A stretch of DNA of 64,000 nucleotides from Novosphingobium sp. PhB57 (GTDB taxonomy: Bacteria; Pseudomonadota; Alphaproteobacteria; Sphingomonadales; Sphingomonadaceae). Positions 17,244 through 25,318 of the stretch are shown here, one piece after another (position 1 is the stretch's first letter; each line of letters opens with the position of its first letter). The position numbers and the translations under genes were made by a program. Below the pieces are notes generated by a model. It saw only the letters and a program-made list of their open reading frames with translations, did no database searches and had not been told where the DNA came from. The DNA lies in contig NZ_SMBO01000002.1 of NCBI RefSeq assembly GCF_004342985.1, positions 496,001 through 560,000 on the forward strand, written 5' to 3'.

Positions 17244-18230
17244 TTACATCCTAGCGCGATTTAGGCGCAGTTCGGGCAGCACATCGAGAAGATGAAAGGT
17301 GCGACGCTCACAATTGATGTCGCCCTCATCGTCGCGCGTCAATCGCGCGCCCATGAGTGTTAGCCAGGCAATAGCGGCGTTAACTTCATTTTTGCCCTGA
17401 TTGTCGAACCTGGCGATTTCTTCTTTACGTCCTGACTTTGATCCGAACGCCGCATCTTCCAAAATGACACGGCGAAAAGAATCGAGCAGCATAATGATAT
17501 GGGTTTTCGACCCGGCCGGCATTTTCGACATATCGAAGGCGGGCAAGTGTCCACCGAAATTGTAAGGCAGCCTCCCATGGGCCTCGTAAGCCCGCTCAGC
17601 CCTTTTGAATTGTTCCGACAGCCAACCAGCCGACTGCACGAAGCGACAAATGCTGACAGATGCGCATTTCAGCGGTCCCATTCCTGAATAGCGCGCCGCC
17701 GCCGCCAGCTTGGAGGTGGTTTCGATTTCCGTTCTGGGCTCATTACGCTGTGAGGTTCCCAGAATGGCCTTAGGCATCGTCTGCAAATGATTCGGCTCGT
17801 TTTCGAGCGCGGTGCGAGCGAAGTCGGTAAAACGGTCAACTTGCCGGCGGAGTTTGACGAGCTGGCGAGGCGGTAGTTTCTCGAGCCGAGGAGATATCAA
17901 ATGCTCCACGATCTTGGCGACGCTGCCGGACACCTTCGCATATCGAGGTGGCGCGACCGGCTTTCCCGGCGTCCTGGCCGCGATCCGATCGCGGCGATGG
18001 GCGTTTCGCTCGGGTGAATTCATATATCCGCTGAAGCAGGACCGGGCAGTGTCCGCGACCTTCGCAAAAATCCGGTTTAGGCCGCTCGCCCTGATATAGC
18101 CGTCCATGTGGGCAACCAACCCATGCGCGGGCTCAGTCAGGCTGAGCGAAAGGTCAGCAATGGTGGCCTGCACCTCGCGCGCGTTGAGTATCAAAGTCTG
18201 CACGAGGACAAGATCCAGGCATTGCTTCAT
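17244..18230 (-). CDS. Unrecognised island protein (328 residues)
   Basis: The start is taken as the ATG at 18230; a TTG two codons earlier is an alternative. The protein is basic and mostly helical, with a proline-rich patch (GKPVAPPRYAKVSG) and a Leu/Arg-rich helical segment (RQLVKLRRQVDRFTDFA). No signal peptide, membrane helix or known catalytic motif is visible. Gly/Ser-poor, codon-consistent coding favours a real gene. It is oriented like the recombinase and lies 290 bases upstream of it. I do not recognise the family. Its position suggests an accessory island function, which is inference. Confidence 0.6.
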   Translation of the reverse strand: MKQCLDLVLVQTLILNAREVQATIADLSLSLTEPAHGLVAHMDGYIRASGLNRIFAKVADTARSCFSGYMNSPERNAHRRDRIAARTPGKPVAPPRYAKVSGSVAKIVEHLISPRLEKLPPRQLVKLRRQVDRFTDFARTALENEPNHLQTMPKAILGTSQRNEPRTEIETTSKLAAAARYSGMGPLKCASVSICRFVQSAGWLSEQFKRAERAYEAHGRLPYNFGGHLPAFDMSKMPAGSKTHIIMLLDSFRRVILEDAAFGSKSGRKEEIARFDNQGKNEVNAAIAWLTLMGARLTRDDEGDINCERRTFHLLDVLPELRLNRARM

Positions 18231-18295
18231 CGTCAACTGGGCGGGCGATACACGCTGCCGGTTGTCTCAAGCTCAGTGCCCACCGCCATGAAAGC

Positions 18296-19378
18296 GTGCG
18301 ACAGAACGAAGTGCGCCGCCATTTTCTGGCGAGACGTTCCCTCAAAACGGTGACGACGCGCGTTGCTGAATTTCGTTCCAGTCTTGCCACATGGCGTGAA
18401 ATTGGAACCGAGATCGGACGCGTCGCAGCGTTTAGGATTGCACTCGCCAATCATTTGGTACTGTTTCCACACGCGAAAAGCGCCTTGGTAATTCACCGTG
18501 ACAAACGGCGGAAGGCGGAAATGGCCGCCATCAACAATCTGAGGTCGATGGACCCCGAACGCCGCGCGGCAATCGAGGACGCTGTTCGAGCTCTTGAACG
18601 ACGGACTTACGTTCCGCTGGTTCGCACTGATGTAGGGCTGTCCATTCATCCGGCGCATGAGCACGACCCGCATCTGCGCGCGGCCAGCCTCTTTGAAGCC
18701 GAGCCGGTCATACAGGATGCATTTCGCCAAAAATGGCAGGCCCTCATCTCAGCACTATCCTGTCTCAAAACAGACCGCCCGGATGGTCCTGTCGTCCTGA
18801 GGGAAAAGGGGCTGGCGCCTGTGAACATCTCACCTGACATGCAGGCTGCGGTAGAGCCGGTAATCGCAGAGGCCGATGTCCAGGCAGCATTACAGCAGGC
18901 GAGCGAATCGTGGCGAGCGCAAAATCTGGCGGCCGAGCGAGATTGGCAAAACCGGGCAGAGGAAAAACGCCGGAAAAAGGCCGAGCGCGTCAAAGCCATT
19001 AATCAGGCGCTATCTGAAATTCGCAGCCGCGTCGCCAACGATCCCCGCTTCCGCCAGGCGGTGGAGCCAATCTACACCGAAATCAATGTGATCGTGAAGG
19101 CCTTGGCAAACTCGGCTCTCACATACCGACGCGACGAGGGCGGATTTGTTTTTCGCGCACCCGATGTCAGCGTCCGCTTTGCGACGGGAGCACTGGCATC
19201 GACGCCGGCGGGAAGGCTTGTGTTGAATCTTCTGCATAAGTGCGTCCAGGCGCCTGATGATCTCGGCTTCGGTTGGGCGTCCTGGCAAGTTGAAATACCT
19301 TCGCGCGCTATTTCGAAAGGGCCCTCCGCTGCTCCGATCGAGTGGCCGCCAATGGATCGCGGCAATGGCCGCGAATGA
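18296..19378 (+). CDS. Unrecognised island protein with coiled-coil centre (up to 360 residues)
   Basis: The frame runs from a GTG at 18296. An ATG at 18521, preceded by GGAAGGCGGAA, would give a 285-residue form and is equally likely. Visible features are an Arg-rich N-terminal part, MDPERRAAIEDAVRALERR, and a long charged helix (QQASESWRAQNLAAERDW then NRAEEKRRKKAERVKAI) typical of a coiled coil, then a globular end. C-terminal regions of mobilisation proteins often look like this, but no catalytic motif is seen. It could be a truncated mobilisation gene. A short frame on the other strand (18233-18730) overlaps and was rejected. Confidence 0.55.
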   Translation: MRQNEVRRHFLARRSLKTVTTRVAEFRSSLATWREIGTEIGRVAAFRIALANHLVLFPHAKSALVIHRDKRRKAEMAAINNLRSMDPERRAAIEDAVRALERRTYVPLVRTDVGLSIHPAHEHDPHLRAASLFEAEPVIQDAFRQKWQALISALSCLKTDRPDGPVVLREKGLAPVNISPDMQAAVEPVIAEADVQAALQQASESWRAQNLAAERDWQNRAEEKRRKKAERVKAINQALSEIRSRVANDPRFRQAVEPIYTEINVIVKALANSALTYRRDEGGFVFRAPDVSVRFATGALASTPAGRLVLNLLHKCVQAPDDLGFGWASWQVEIPSRAISKGPSAAPIEWPPMDRGNGRE

Positions 19379-19545
19379 TAGCCATACGCGGACTCTTGGT
19401 TTCCGATTGCGTCGTCAGCGGGCCCACCTCTGAGCCAGGGAAAGCTTGAAGAGCAGCAGATGGCTGCAATTTCTGAAATGAAAAAACTCATCCTCACCCT
19501 GACGGCCGCAGCCGCCGCAGGGCGGAGAGAAAGACCCAATCTCAA

Positions 19546-19982
19546 ATGATCTACGTCAGTGCAGAAGACCGCAAGCGCAGCGCGCTTGCGAAGCAAGCCG
19601 CTCGCCCATTAGCGCGAATGGTCGACTGGACACCCGAGCCTTGCACATCGATCATGCCGCCTGCGTTGACCGGCTTCGAATATGTGGACCGCGTTAACAT
19701 CGTGATCGCGCATTGGCACAAGAGGCTGTCGCTCGCGGCTCTCATCAGAGCGGTTGCCGAATGCCGGTCCGATCTCCTCCTCGTGGAGCAGCCCCATGTC
19801 GTTGATCCGCAAGCGAACATCTACATGACCCTCTTGTTGTGCCGCGACGGTGAGGTTCAGGTCTTTACGGCCTCCGCCTCTGGCTCCACAAGCCTGATAC
19901 TTCAATTCACCTCATCACGGATCCCGAGAGCGGCGACGAGGTGCGGGCATTTCTGGTCGATCAACGCGGCCTCCATCAGTGA
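19546..19982 (+). pseudogene. Island gene apparently broken by a frameshift near 19,855
   Basis: From the ATG at 19546 the frame gives a plausible protein for about 105 codons (for example VDRVNIVIAHWHKRLSLAAL and ANIYMTLLLCRDGEV). It then turns into Ser/Arg-rich shadow sequence. Another frame opens just there and reads LRLWLHKPDTSIHLITD followed by GDEVRAFLVDQRGLHQ, ending at 19982, which looks like authentic protein. The window for the shift is 19,850-19,865. The ATG overlaps the stop of a 29-codon open frame (19460-19549) as ATGA. Either a mutation or a sequencing error. The family is not recognised. Confidence 0.45.
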
Positions 19983-20075
19983 CCTTCGCTGCCCTGGGCG
20001 ACGACAGAGATGGAAAGGATCGGCTCTAGGGCAGCCCCGCGCCGTTGGCAGTTTGTCGGTCGGAGGCGATTTTGC

Positions 20076-20450
20076 ATGACCAAGTACGATAACCTCTATT
20101 GGTTGGACAATCTGCCGACCGGATGGGCGCAGCTCTATCGCGATCTTCTCGAAGATCTGGCCGCGGACGGCATCAGCGTCCGCGTAGCGGAGGCCAAAGA
20201 GAAATTCGGATCGCTCCGAATCTATCTCCAACCCGGAACTCCGGAAGCCAAAGCCTATATCGCTGCCGCCGAGTTGCGGTCGAAGGCGACCTGCCAACAT
20301 TGCGGCGATGCCGGCGAGCTTCTGGTTCGCGACCATCTCTACGCCACACTGTGCCCGGTGCATGGCCAAGGCTTTTCCAAGCCTTCTGGAGAACCAGTCG
20401 TTTCGCTGAACATCCGATTTCTTGATCTCAGCGGCGAAGGCGAAGTTTGA
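20076..20450 (+). CDS. Small hypothetical protein with CxxC motif
   Basis: 124 residues from the ATG at 20076, preceded by CGGAGGCG. The sequence starts MTKYDNLYWLDNLPTGWAQL. It has a Lys/Glu-rich middle (EAKEKFGSLRIYLQPG) and a metal-binding-like end with CQHCGDAGELL and, later, a single Cys-Pro-Val-His (CPVHGQG). The Cys-x2-Cys ... Cys-x2-His spacing suggests a small zinc ribbon. The fold and function are unknown. Its context among mobilisation-type genes suggests an island accessory protein. Confidence 0.65.
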   Translation: MTKYDNLYWLDNLPTGWAQLYRDLLEDLAADGISVRVAEAKEKFGSLRIYLQPGTPEAKAYIAAAELRSKATCQHCGDAGELLVRDHLYATLCPVHGQGFSKPSGEPVVSLNIRFLDLSGEGEV

Positions 20451-20727
20451 AGTAGCTCAGGTAGCTGAGCGAATTGGAATGAAAAATTGGGCAAGGCGCG
20501 GCACCGCTCGGCTGCCGCGCGGCCTCAACGCGAAAGTCTCTCACATGCAGCATCTGAAAATACCGCGCCCCGCCGGGAGCGCGGACGGCTTGCCGTGGAC
20601 AAAGGCTGCGACGCATCGCGCCGCCATGATGCTGGCGGTCGACATCGGCGGGCCTATCGATCTTTTCCCTGAACAGCGCTTTTCGGGTACACGTCATACG
20701 GTTCTTCTGGAGGTGCCAATCTTCTGA
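20422..20727 (+). CDS. Doubtful small ORF (101 residues)
   Basis: Open from 20422, overlapping the previous gene, to 20727; an internal ATG at 20479 is also possible. The stretch AATHRAAMMLAVDIGGPIDLFPEQRF looks protein-like, but no motif is recognised and other frames over the same bases are open too. A GGAGG at about 20710 near its end may serve the next gene. Listed as possible only. Confidence 0.3.
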   Translation: MISAAKAKFEVAQVAERIGMKNWARRGTARLPRGLNAKVSHMQHLKIPRPAGSADGLPWTKAATHRAAMMLAVDIGGPIDLFPEQRFSGTRHTVLLEVPIF

Positions 20728-20801
20728 TCGCGGCGACAAGGACGGGGTCCGCAATCGGACTGTATGACTACCAGCAGGTCGCCAGACAGCATGGCAGGGA
20801 C

Positions 20802-21068
20802 TTGCTGCTAGCGCGCATGGCTGCTCCTGTTGCGAAGTGTGACATCTACCTGTGCCACGACGACCGGTGGGTAACCGGCTATCAGCGCGCGTGGTCGGAA
20901 GACCGCTTCTGGTTCTGCCCGCCAGACAACGCCGATAAGCCGTTCATCCGCGTGAGCAGGCACGGCCTGCAGTTCACCACACATTCGCCTCTCGCCGATG
21001 CCCGGGGGTTGGATGGTGGGCTTTATCTGGCGAACCCGCCCCACGCGCAATGGCAGGAGGCCGCATGA
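20802..21068 (+). CDS. Small hypothetical island protein
   Basis: 88 residues from a TTG at 20802, or 83 from the ATG at 20817. The frame is open and protein-like for a further 35 codons upstream (including SAIGLYDYQQVARQHGRD) without a standard start, and a GGAGGT at about 20710 lies close to a CTG near 20721. The true N-terminus may therefore be longer. The body contains CDIYLCHDDRWVTGYQRAW and FWFCPPDNADKPFIRV, a compact Trp/Cys-rich domain. Its stop overlaps the start of the relaxase-like gene (ATGA at 21065), so the two are translationally coupled. Confidence 0.55.
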   Translation: MLLARMAAPVAKCDIYLCHDDRWVTGYQRAWSEDRFWFCPPDNADKPFIRVSRHGLQFTTHSPLADARGLDGGLYLANPPHAQWQEAA

Positions 21069-21661
21069 GCAAGGTTAAAATGAAACCTGCCTCGGCAGAC
21101 AGGCCTGAGGCGCTGTCCTGCTTCACACTGGATCCTGCCGACGACGGCAGCTTCAAGTATATTCGCTACTTCTACAAGCAGGACGCTCATCGTGATGGCA
21201 TCACAGACATGGTGATAGCGAAGCTGACGCCAGCTGGACACAAAGCGGCGCATCATGACCTGTTACTGCCCGAAGCAGCCAGTGGTGAATATATGGATCT
21301 CAGCTATCTGCTGCAGCGCTATGATGCCATGCTGCCTGGCTCAGAGCGCACCGGCTATGCCCAGTTTACGCTGACGCTACCGTCAGAACAGCCCCCGCAT
21401 GTAGGCTGGGAGCAGGTTCGGGCCTGGGTCCGGTCCTACTTTGTCCGTCAGGAGCGCTTGGCCGCTTTGATGGTTCTCCATCTGCCCTACCTGGCAGGCT
21501 CCTCGAATGCCAATCACATCCATGTCGTGATACCGGCACGCAGGCTATCGGTGAACGGCTTCACCGGGCATGCCAGAGACATTTGCTCGGACAGCGGCTG
21601 TCATGACGCGTCGGCCTCGTGGCTCAGCTTTCAGAAGGAGGAGGGTTCATGCGCAAAGTGA
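21065..21661 (+). CDS. Relaxase-like protein with HUH-type motif
   Basis: 198 residues. The key feature is NHIHVVIPARRLSVNGF, which matches the metal-binding histidine motif (H-x-H on a hydrophobic strand) of MobA/MobL relaxases. After it comes the short DICSDSGCHDASASWL. Upstream, QFTLTLPSEQPPHVGWEQVRAWVRSYFV resembles the helix before that strand in the family. An N-terminal catalytic tyrosine in the usual context is not evident and the protein is short. It may be a diverged or cut-down relaxase. The start is the ATGA overlap at 21065. It overlaps the next gene by 13 bases. Confidence 0.5.
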   Translation: MSKVKMKPASADRPEALSCFTLDPADDGSFKYIRYFYKQDAHRDGITDMVIAKLTPAGHKAAHHDLLLPEAASGEYMDLSYLLQRYDAMLPGSERTGYAQFTLTLPSEQPPHVGWEQVRAWVRSYFVRQERLAALMVLHLPYLAGSSNANHIHVVIPARRLSVNGFTGHARDICSDSGCHDASASWLSFQKEEGSCAK

Positions 21662-22197
21662 CCATGATCGATCCGCCCAGTGGCTGGCGCTATGGCTTTC
21701 CCAAGCCTCTCCTCCTTGGGGAGGGGCAGAGCCTGCAGGACTGGTTGATCGAGAACGATTATCCGCAGGCTGAAATCGATCTCTTCGGAAGAGACAATCT
21801 CCCTTGCCGGCGATGGAAGCGGGAAATTGAAGAGCCACCAACTAATGAACTCAACGCACATGACATCGTTGAGAGGATGAAGCTTATCCTTGCTCGCCGC
21901 CATGTTGCAGCAATCCGCGCCGATCCGAGCCTCATCATTCAGGCTCAGTCGGAGAATGAACGTCAGTTAGCCAGCCACCGTGCGACAATCGGGAATAGGG
22001 GATGGCGCTTGCTACTTCAGCGCTCAGTCGTTGAGATCATCGCCTATATGCTTCAGAAATCACCAACTGAAGCGACGCTGCGCTCCACCAGCCCATTCTC
22101 GATGATCCTGCCGCCCGAGCCAGAGGCAGAACGCAGGCGGATGTGGAGAGCAGCCAAAGCTGAGTTAATAGCAGAAACGGATGCGCAGTTTGGGTGA
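21649..22197 (+). CDS. Unrecognised protein downstream of relaxase-like gene
   Basis: 182 residues from the ATG at 21649, preceded by AAGGAGGAGG, an excellent ribosome binding site lying inside the preceding gene. N-terminal features are GWRYGFPKPLLLGEGQSLQDWL. The C-terminal half is helical with many Arg and Glu (NRGWRLLLQRSVVEIIAYML, EAERRRMWRAAKAEL). No signal peptide or membrane segment. The tight overlap with the relaxase-like gene indicates a common operon and probably a shared function, but no family is recognised. Confidence 0.62.
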   Translation: MRKVTMIDPPSGWRYGFPKPLLLGEGQSLQDWLIENDYPQAEIDLFGRDNLPCRRWKREIEEPPTNELNAHDIVERMKLILARRHVAAIRADPSLIIQAQSENERQLASHRATIGNRGWRLLLQRSVVEIIAYMLQKSPTEATLRSTSPFSMILPPEPEAERRRMWRAAKAELIAETDAQFG

Positions 22198-22345
22198 TTC
22201 CTCCACCAAGTGGCTGAAGGTTTCAATGCTCCTCGTTTTTCCACCAATAAGACATTCTTGCCACTTCCGCAGAAATCCTCATTCATACCGAAGGAAGAAA
22301 CCGTGGGGACGTCAAAGTACGCAAAAAGAACCCTCCATCTGCGAT

Positions 22346-22383
22346 GAACCCCCGCCGCACGGAAACCTTTCGGCAGGGGGTTC
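22346..22383 (+). terminator. Hairpin at the boundary between mobility genes and capsule locus
   Basis: gaaccccc (22346-22353) pairs with gggggttc (22376-22383), with an inner gcc/ggc pair and one bulge. No U-run follows on either strand. It lies between converging genes and could serve as a bidirectional stop. Confidence 0.35.
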
Positions 22384-22424
22384 AAAACAACTGGAATCCT
22401 GAATTGTAATCGACTGTTGTCGCT

Positions 22425-23468
22425 TTACGCTTTTACCGTTTGCGCCAGATACCAAGGGATGGCGACACCGATACCTTCTCCGATGGTGTGCGTGGGATGA
22501 TAGCCCAAAAGTGCTGCAGCGCGGTCGATGGACGCCAGCGAATGGCGAACGTCGCCGCGCCGAAATTCAGCATACATTGCGTCTTTATCATAATAACACT
22601 GGTGTAACGCCAGCCGTTCTTTAATCAATGCAAAGAGTTCATTAAGCGACGTTTGTTCGCCAACAGCGACATTGAAGACCTCGGATTGCTTTTTATTTTG
22701 CGCAATACCTGCACGTAAGTTCGCCTGCACAGCATTGTCAATGAAACAGAAGTCGCGGCTCGTAAGCCCGTCGCCATTAATGGTTACAGGCTTATTAGCG
22801 ATTATCCGATCGGTCCACTTCGGGATAACTGCAGCGTACGCACCATTCGGATCTTGCCGCGGTCCAAAAACATTGAAATATCGAAGCCCGATGGACCCAA
22901 AACCGTAGGTACGGGAAAATATCTCCGCATAAATTTCATCAAAAAGCTTAGTCCCTGCGTAAGGGGATAATGGCCGGCCGATACGTTCTTCTATTTTTGG
23001 TAAATTCGGTTCATCGCCATATGTGGAGCTAGAGGCAGCATATACAAAATTTTCCACATTTCGACGGCGCGCTTCGTCTAGGATATTGATAAATCCGGTT
23101 ACATTCACATCATGGCTTGTTCTGGGATCTTCAATTGAACGGGGTACTGACCCCAGTGCCGCCTGGTGCAATACGATCTCGACCCCGTCCATGATATCGG
23201 CGCAAGCATCGCGATCGCGAATATCACCTTCCAAAAAGGTGAATGCACCATCTGCAGCGGCAGTCTTGGCGACAATATCTTCAATATTCCGCGGATGACC
23301 CGTTGAAAAATTGTCAAAACCGATCACCTTTTGCCCTAAGTGAAGAAGCGATTCGGCGATGTTAGAACCAATAAAGCCCGCAACACCAGTCACAAGCCAA
23401 GTTCTTCGTTTAGAAGTTATAAGTTTTTTTAAAATTTTCTGAGATTCATGGTCAAACCAATATGACAT
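22425..23468 (-). CDS. wbpP: UDP-N-acetylglucosamine (uronate) 4-epimerase, WbpP/TviC type
   Basis: 347 residues, the length of WbpP/TviC. It is an extended SDR enzyme: the NAD motif TGVAGFIGSNIAESLL at about residue 28, FDNFSTGHPRNI typical of WbpP, the catalytic Ser in YAASSSTYGD, and the YxxxK in SPYAGTKLFDE. Related enzymes interconvert UDP-GlcNAc(A) and UDP-GalNAc(A) for capsule and Vi antigen synthesis. It faces a UDP-sugar 6-dehydrogenase gene across a 486-base AT-rich divergent region. The pair would supply UDP-N-acetylgalactosaminuronate. Codon usage is visibly less G+C-rich than the backbone. Confidence 0.93.
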   Translation of the reverse strand: MSYWFDHESQKILKKLITSKRRTWLVTGVAGFIGSNIAESLLHLGQKVIGFDNFSTGHPRNIEDIVAKTAAADGAFTFLEGDIRDRDACADIMDGVEIVLHQAALGSVPRSIEDPRTSHDVNVTGFINILDEARRRNVENFVYAASSSTYGDEPNLPKIEERIGRPLSPYAGTKLFDEIYAEIFSRTYGFGSIGLRYFNVFGPRQDPNGAYAAVIPKWTDRIIANKPVTINGDGLTSRDFCFIDNAVQANLRAGIAQNKKQSEVFNVAVGEQTSLNELFALIKERLALHQCYYDKDAMYAEFRRGDVRHSLASIDRAAALLGYHPTHTIGEGIGVAIPWYLAQTVKA

Positions 23469-23954
23469 GCTGTAAATTTTGCCTTTATTGAAGAATTTTA
23501 ATTATATGGATTAATTTACAAGAATGCAGTGTTTGGTAAGCCCCGTCTTAATGATCATTAAGCCACTCAAAATGTGGGTAAGTTCTCCAGCCTTCGGCAA
23601 AACCTGCATGGGAGTTGCGATTTGCAAGCTGCCCAGAAGGCAACGAAATCGCCCATGACAGTTTTTGGTTATCCCGACCGCTCGGATCGCCTATGCTCCA
23701 CGAAATTATGCGGTGCAAGAAAGTTAATTGCAATTTCTGTTTGAGGCGGTATGGCCCTTGCGGGGTTTTGCGGATCACTATATTTCTTTTAATTATATAA
23801 TGTTGCGCTGCAAAAGATTGCTGAAATTGCGGCATTCTAGATTTATTCTAGCTACGTTAGGCTATTCGAGCGATAAAATGATCCAGCAATTTGACTAAAA
23901 AATTAACTAAGTTCGAAAATTTACCGTTAACATTGTTGAGGTGCAGTACTAATC
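23469..23954. other. AT-rich divergent intergenic region, with a doubtful small ORF
   Basis: The lowest-G+C stretch of the window, separating the divergent epimerase and dehydrogenase genes, so it must hold both promoters. A minus-strand frame at 23548-23835 (95 codons) contains protein-like segments such as SWSIGDPSGRDNQKLSWAI and GFAEGWRTYPHFEWLNDH. It has no recognisable family and no clear ribosome binding site. It may be a decayed gene. Otherwise nothing is seen. Confidence 0.5.
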
Positions 23955-25235
23955 GTGTCGTCATCAATATGCGTTGTGGGCCTCGGTTACGTAGGTCTTC
24001 CGGTCGCCCATGCTTTTGCTGGAAAGTTTGAAAAAGTCATCGGATTCGACGTCTCTCAGCGAAGAATTGCCGAATTACGTGACGGGCACGATAACACGGG
24101 GGAATTGACGTCCGAGCAGCTGGCCAACGTCAACATAGATTTTACTGACAACCCGGAACATATCAAGGCAGCAGACTTCATCGTTGTTGCAGTGCCAACG
24201 CCAGTCGATCACAATCGGGCTCCAGATTTTGCCATTTTGCGCGCTGCGTGCCGTACTGTCGGGGCGAATCTTCAGTCAGGTGCTATCGTGGTATTCGAAT
24301 CTACTGTTTATCCCGGTGCCACCGAGGAGATATGCGCCCCTGAACTCGAAGCGGCTTCCGGCCTAAAAGCTGGCACCGATTTCAAACTGGGCTACAGCCC
24401 AGAACGCATCAACCCAGGTGACAAGGAACATCCGATCGAGGCCATCGTTAAGGTGGTTTCCGGTCAAGACAGCGAGACGTTGGAAATCGTCGCCGCCAAA
24501 TACGAAGCCATTATCGATGCAGGTGTGCATCGGGCCTCGTCAATCAAGGTCGCCGAGGCGGCAAAGGTCCTCGAGAATACGCAGCGTGACGTGAACATTG
24601 CGCTGATGAACGAACTGGCGAAAATCACTCGACTAGCGGGAATCCGAACGGCAGACGTACTCGAAGCAGCCGGCACGAAATGGAATTTCCTTCGTTTCAA
24701 CCCCGGACTCGTCGGCGGTCACTGTATTGGCGTTGATCCTTATTATCTGACTTCTAAGGCAGAACAGCTTGGATACCATCCTGAAGTAATTCTTTCAGGT
24801 CGGCGCATCAACGATGGCATGCCACGCTATATCGCCACCGAAGTGTTGCAATTGCTAGCCACGCACGGTTTTCCCATCCGTCGTGCACGCATCGGAGTGC
24901 TGGGCGCAACCTTCAAGGAAAACGTTCCTGACGTGCGCAATAGCAAAGCGGCAGAACTTGTTCTCGAACTCAAGAAGTTCGGCATGCAAGTAATGGCCAG
25001 TGATCCCCATGCCCCCATAGAGCAGATGCATGAGGAATACGGCATCGAGTTGGTCGATTGCGATCAAGTCAAGGATCTCGATGCAATCATCATTGCGGTG
25101 CCGCATCACGCCTACCTCAACGACCTGCCGGCGCTCATTCGCTCCAAATTAAATCCGCGCGGCCTGCTGGTCGATCTCAAGTCGGCGCTCAACCCGGCAG
25201 ATTTCCTTGGAGAGTATCAGTACTGGTCTCTCTGA
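23955..25235 (+). CDS. wbpO: UDP-N-acetyl-hexosamine 6-dehydrogenase, WbpO/TviB type
   Basis: 426 residues. N-terminal Rossmann motif CVVGLGYVGLPVAHAFAG at residues 5-22; VAVPTPVD and FESTVYPGATEE as in the WbpO/TviB group. The catalytic cysteine is in VGGHCIGVDPYYLT. The C-terminal UDP-binding domain has GVLGATFKENVPDVRNSK. The enzyme oxidises C6 of a UDP-N-acetylhexosamine to the uronate with two NAD+. With the neighbouring epimerase it should yield UDP-GalNAcA for the capsule. The GTG at 23955 is the start. The gene runs opposite to the rest of the capsule operon. Confidence 0.94.
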   Translation: MSSSICVVGLGYVGLPVAHAFAGKFEKVIGFDVSQRRIAELRDGHDNTGELTSEQLANVNIDFTDNPEHIKAADFIVVAVPTPVDHNRAPDFAILRAACRTVGANLQSGAIVVFESTVYPGATEEICAPELEAASGLKAGTDFKLGYSPERINPGDKEHPIEAIVKVVSGQDSETLEIVAAKYEAIIDAGVHRASSIKVAEAAKVLENTQRDVNIALMNELAKITRLAGIRTADVLEAAGTKWNFLRFNPGLVGGHCIGVDPYYLTSKAEQLGYHPEVILSGRRINDGMPRYIATEVLQLLATHGFPIRRARIGVLGATFKENVPDVRNSKAAELVLELKKFGMQVMASDPHAPIEQMHEEYGIELVDCDQVKDLDAIIIAVPHHAYLNDLPALIRSKLNPRGLLVDLKSALNPADFLGEYQYWSL

Positions 25236-25318
25236 TGAGAGACCCTGGCAGATGACGTGATGATCCATCCTAACAGGTCCGACGTGCAGCGCGACGGACC
25301 TGTCAGGTGCAAGCAGGT

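Noticed and set aside
18233-18730. 165-codon minus-strand frame overlapping 18296-19378
   Set aside because: Apparent four-base overlap with the next minus-strand gene is attractive, but that gene probably starts at an ATG six bases later, and the plus-strand frame is twice as long with a coherent coiled coil. The choice near 18296-18520 is not certain.
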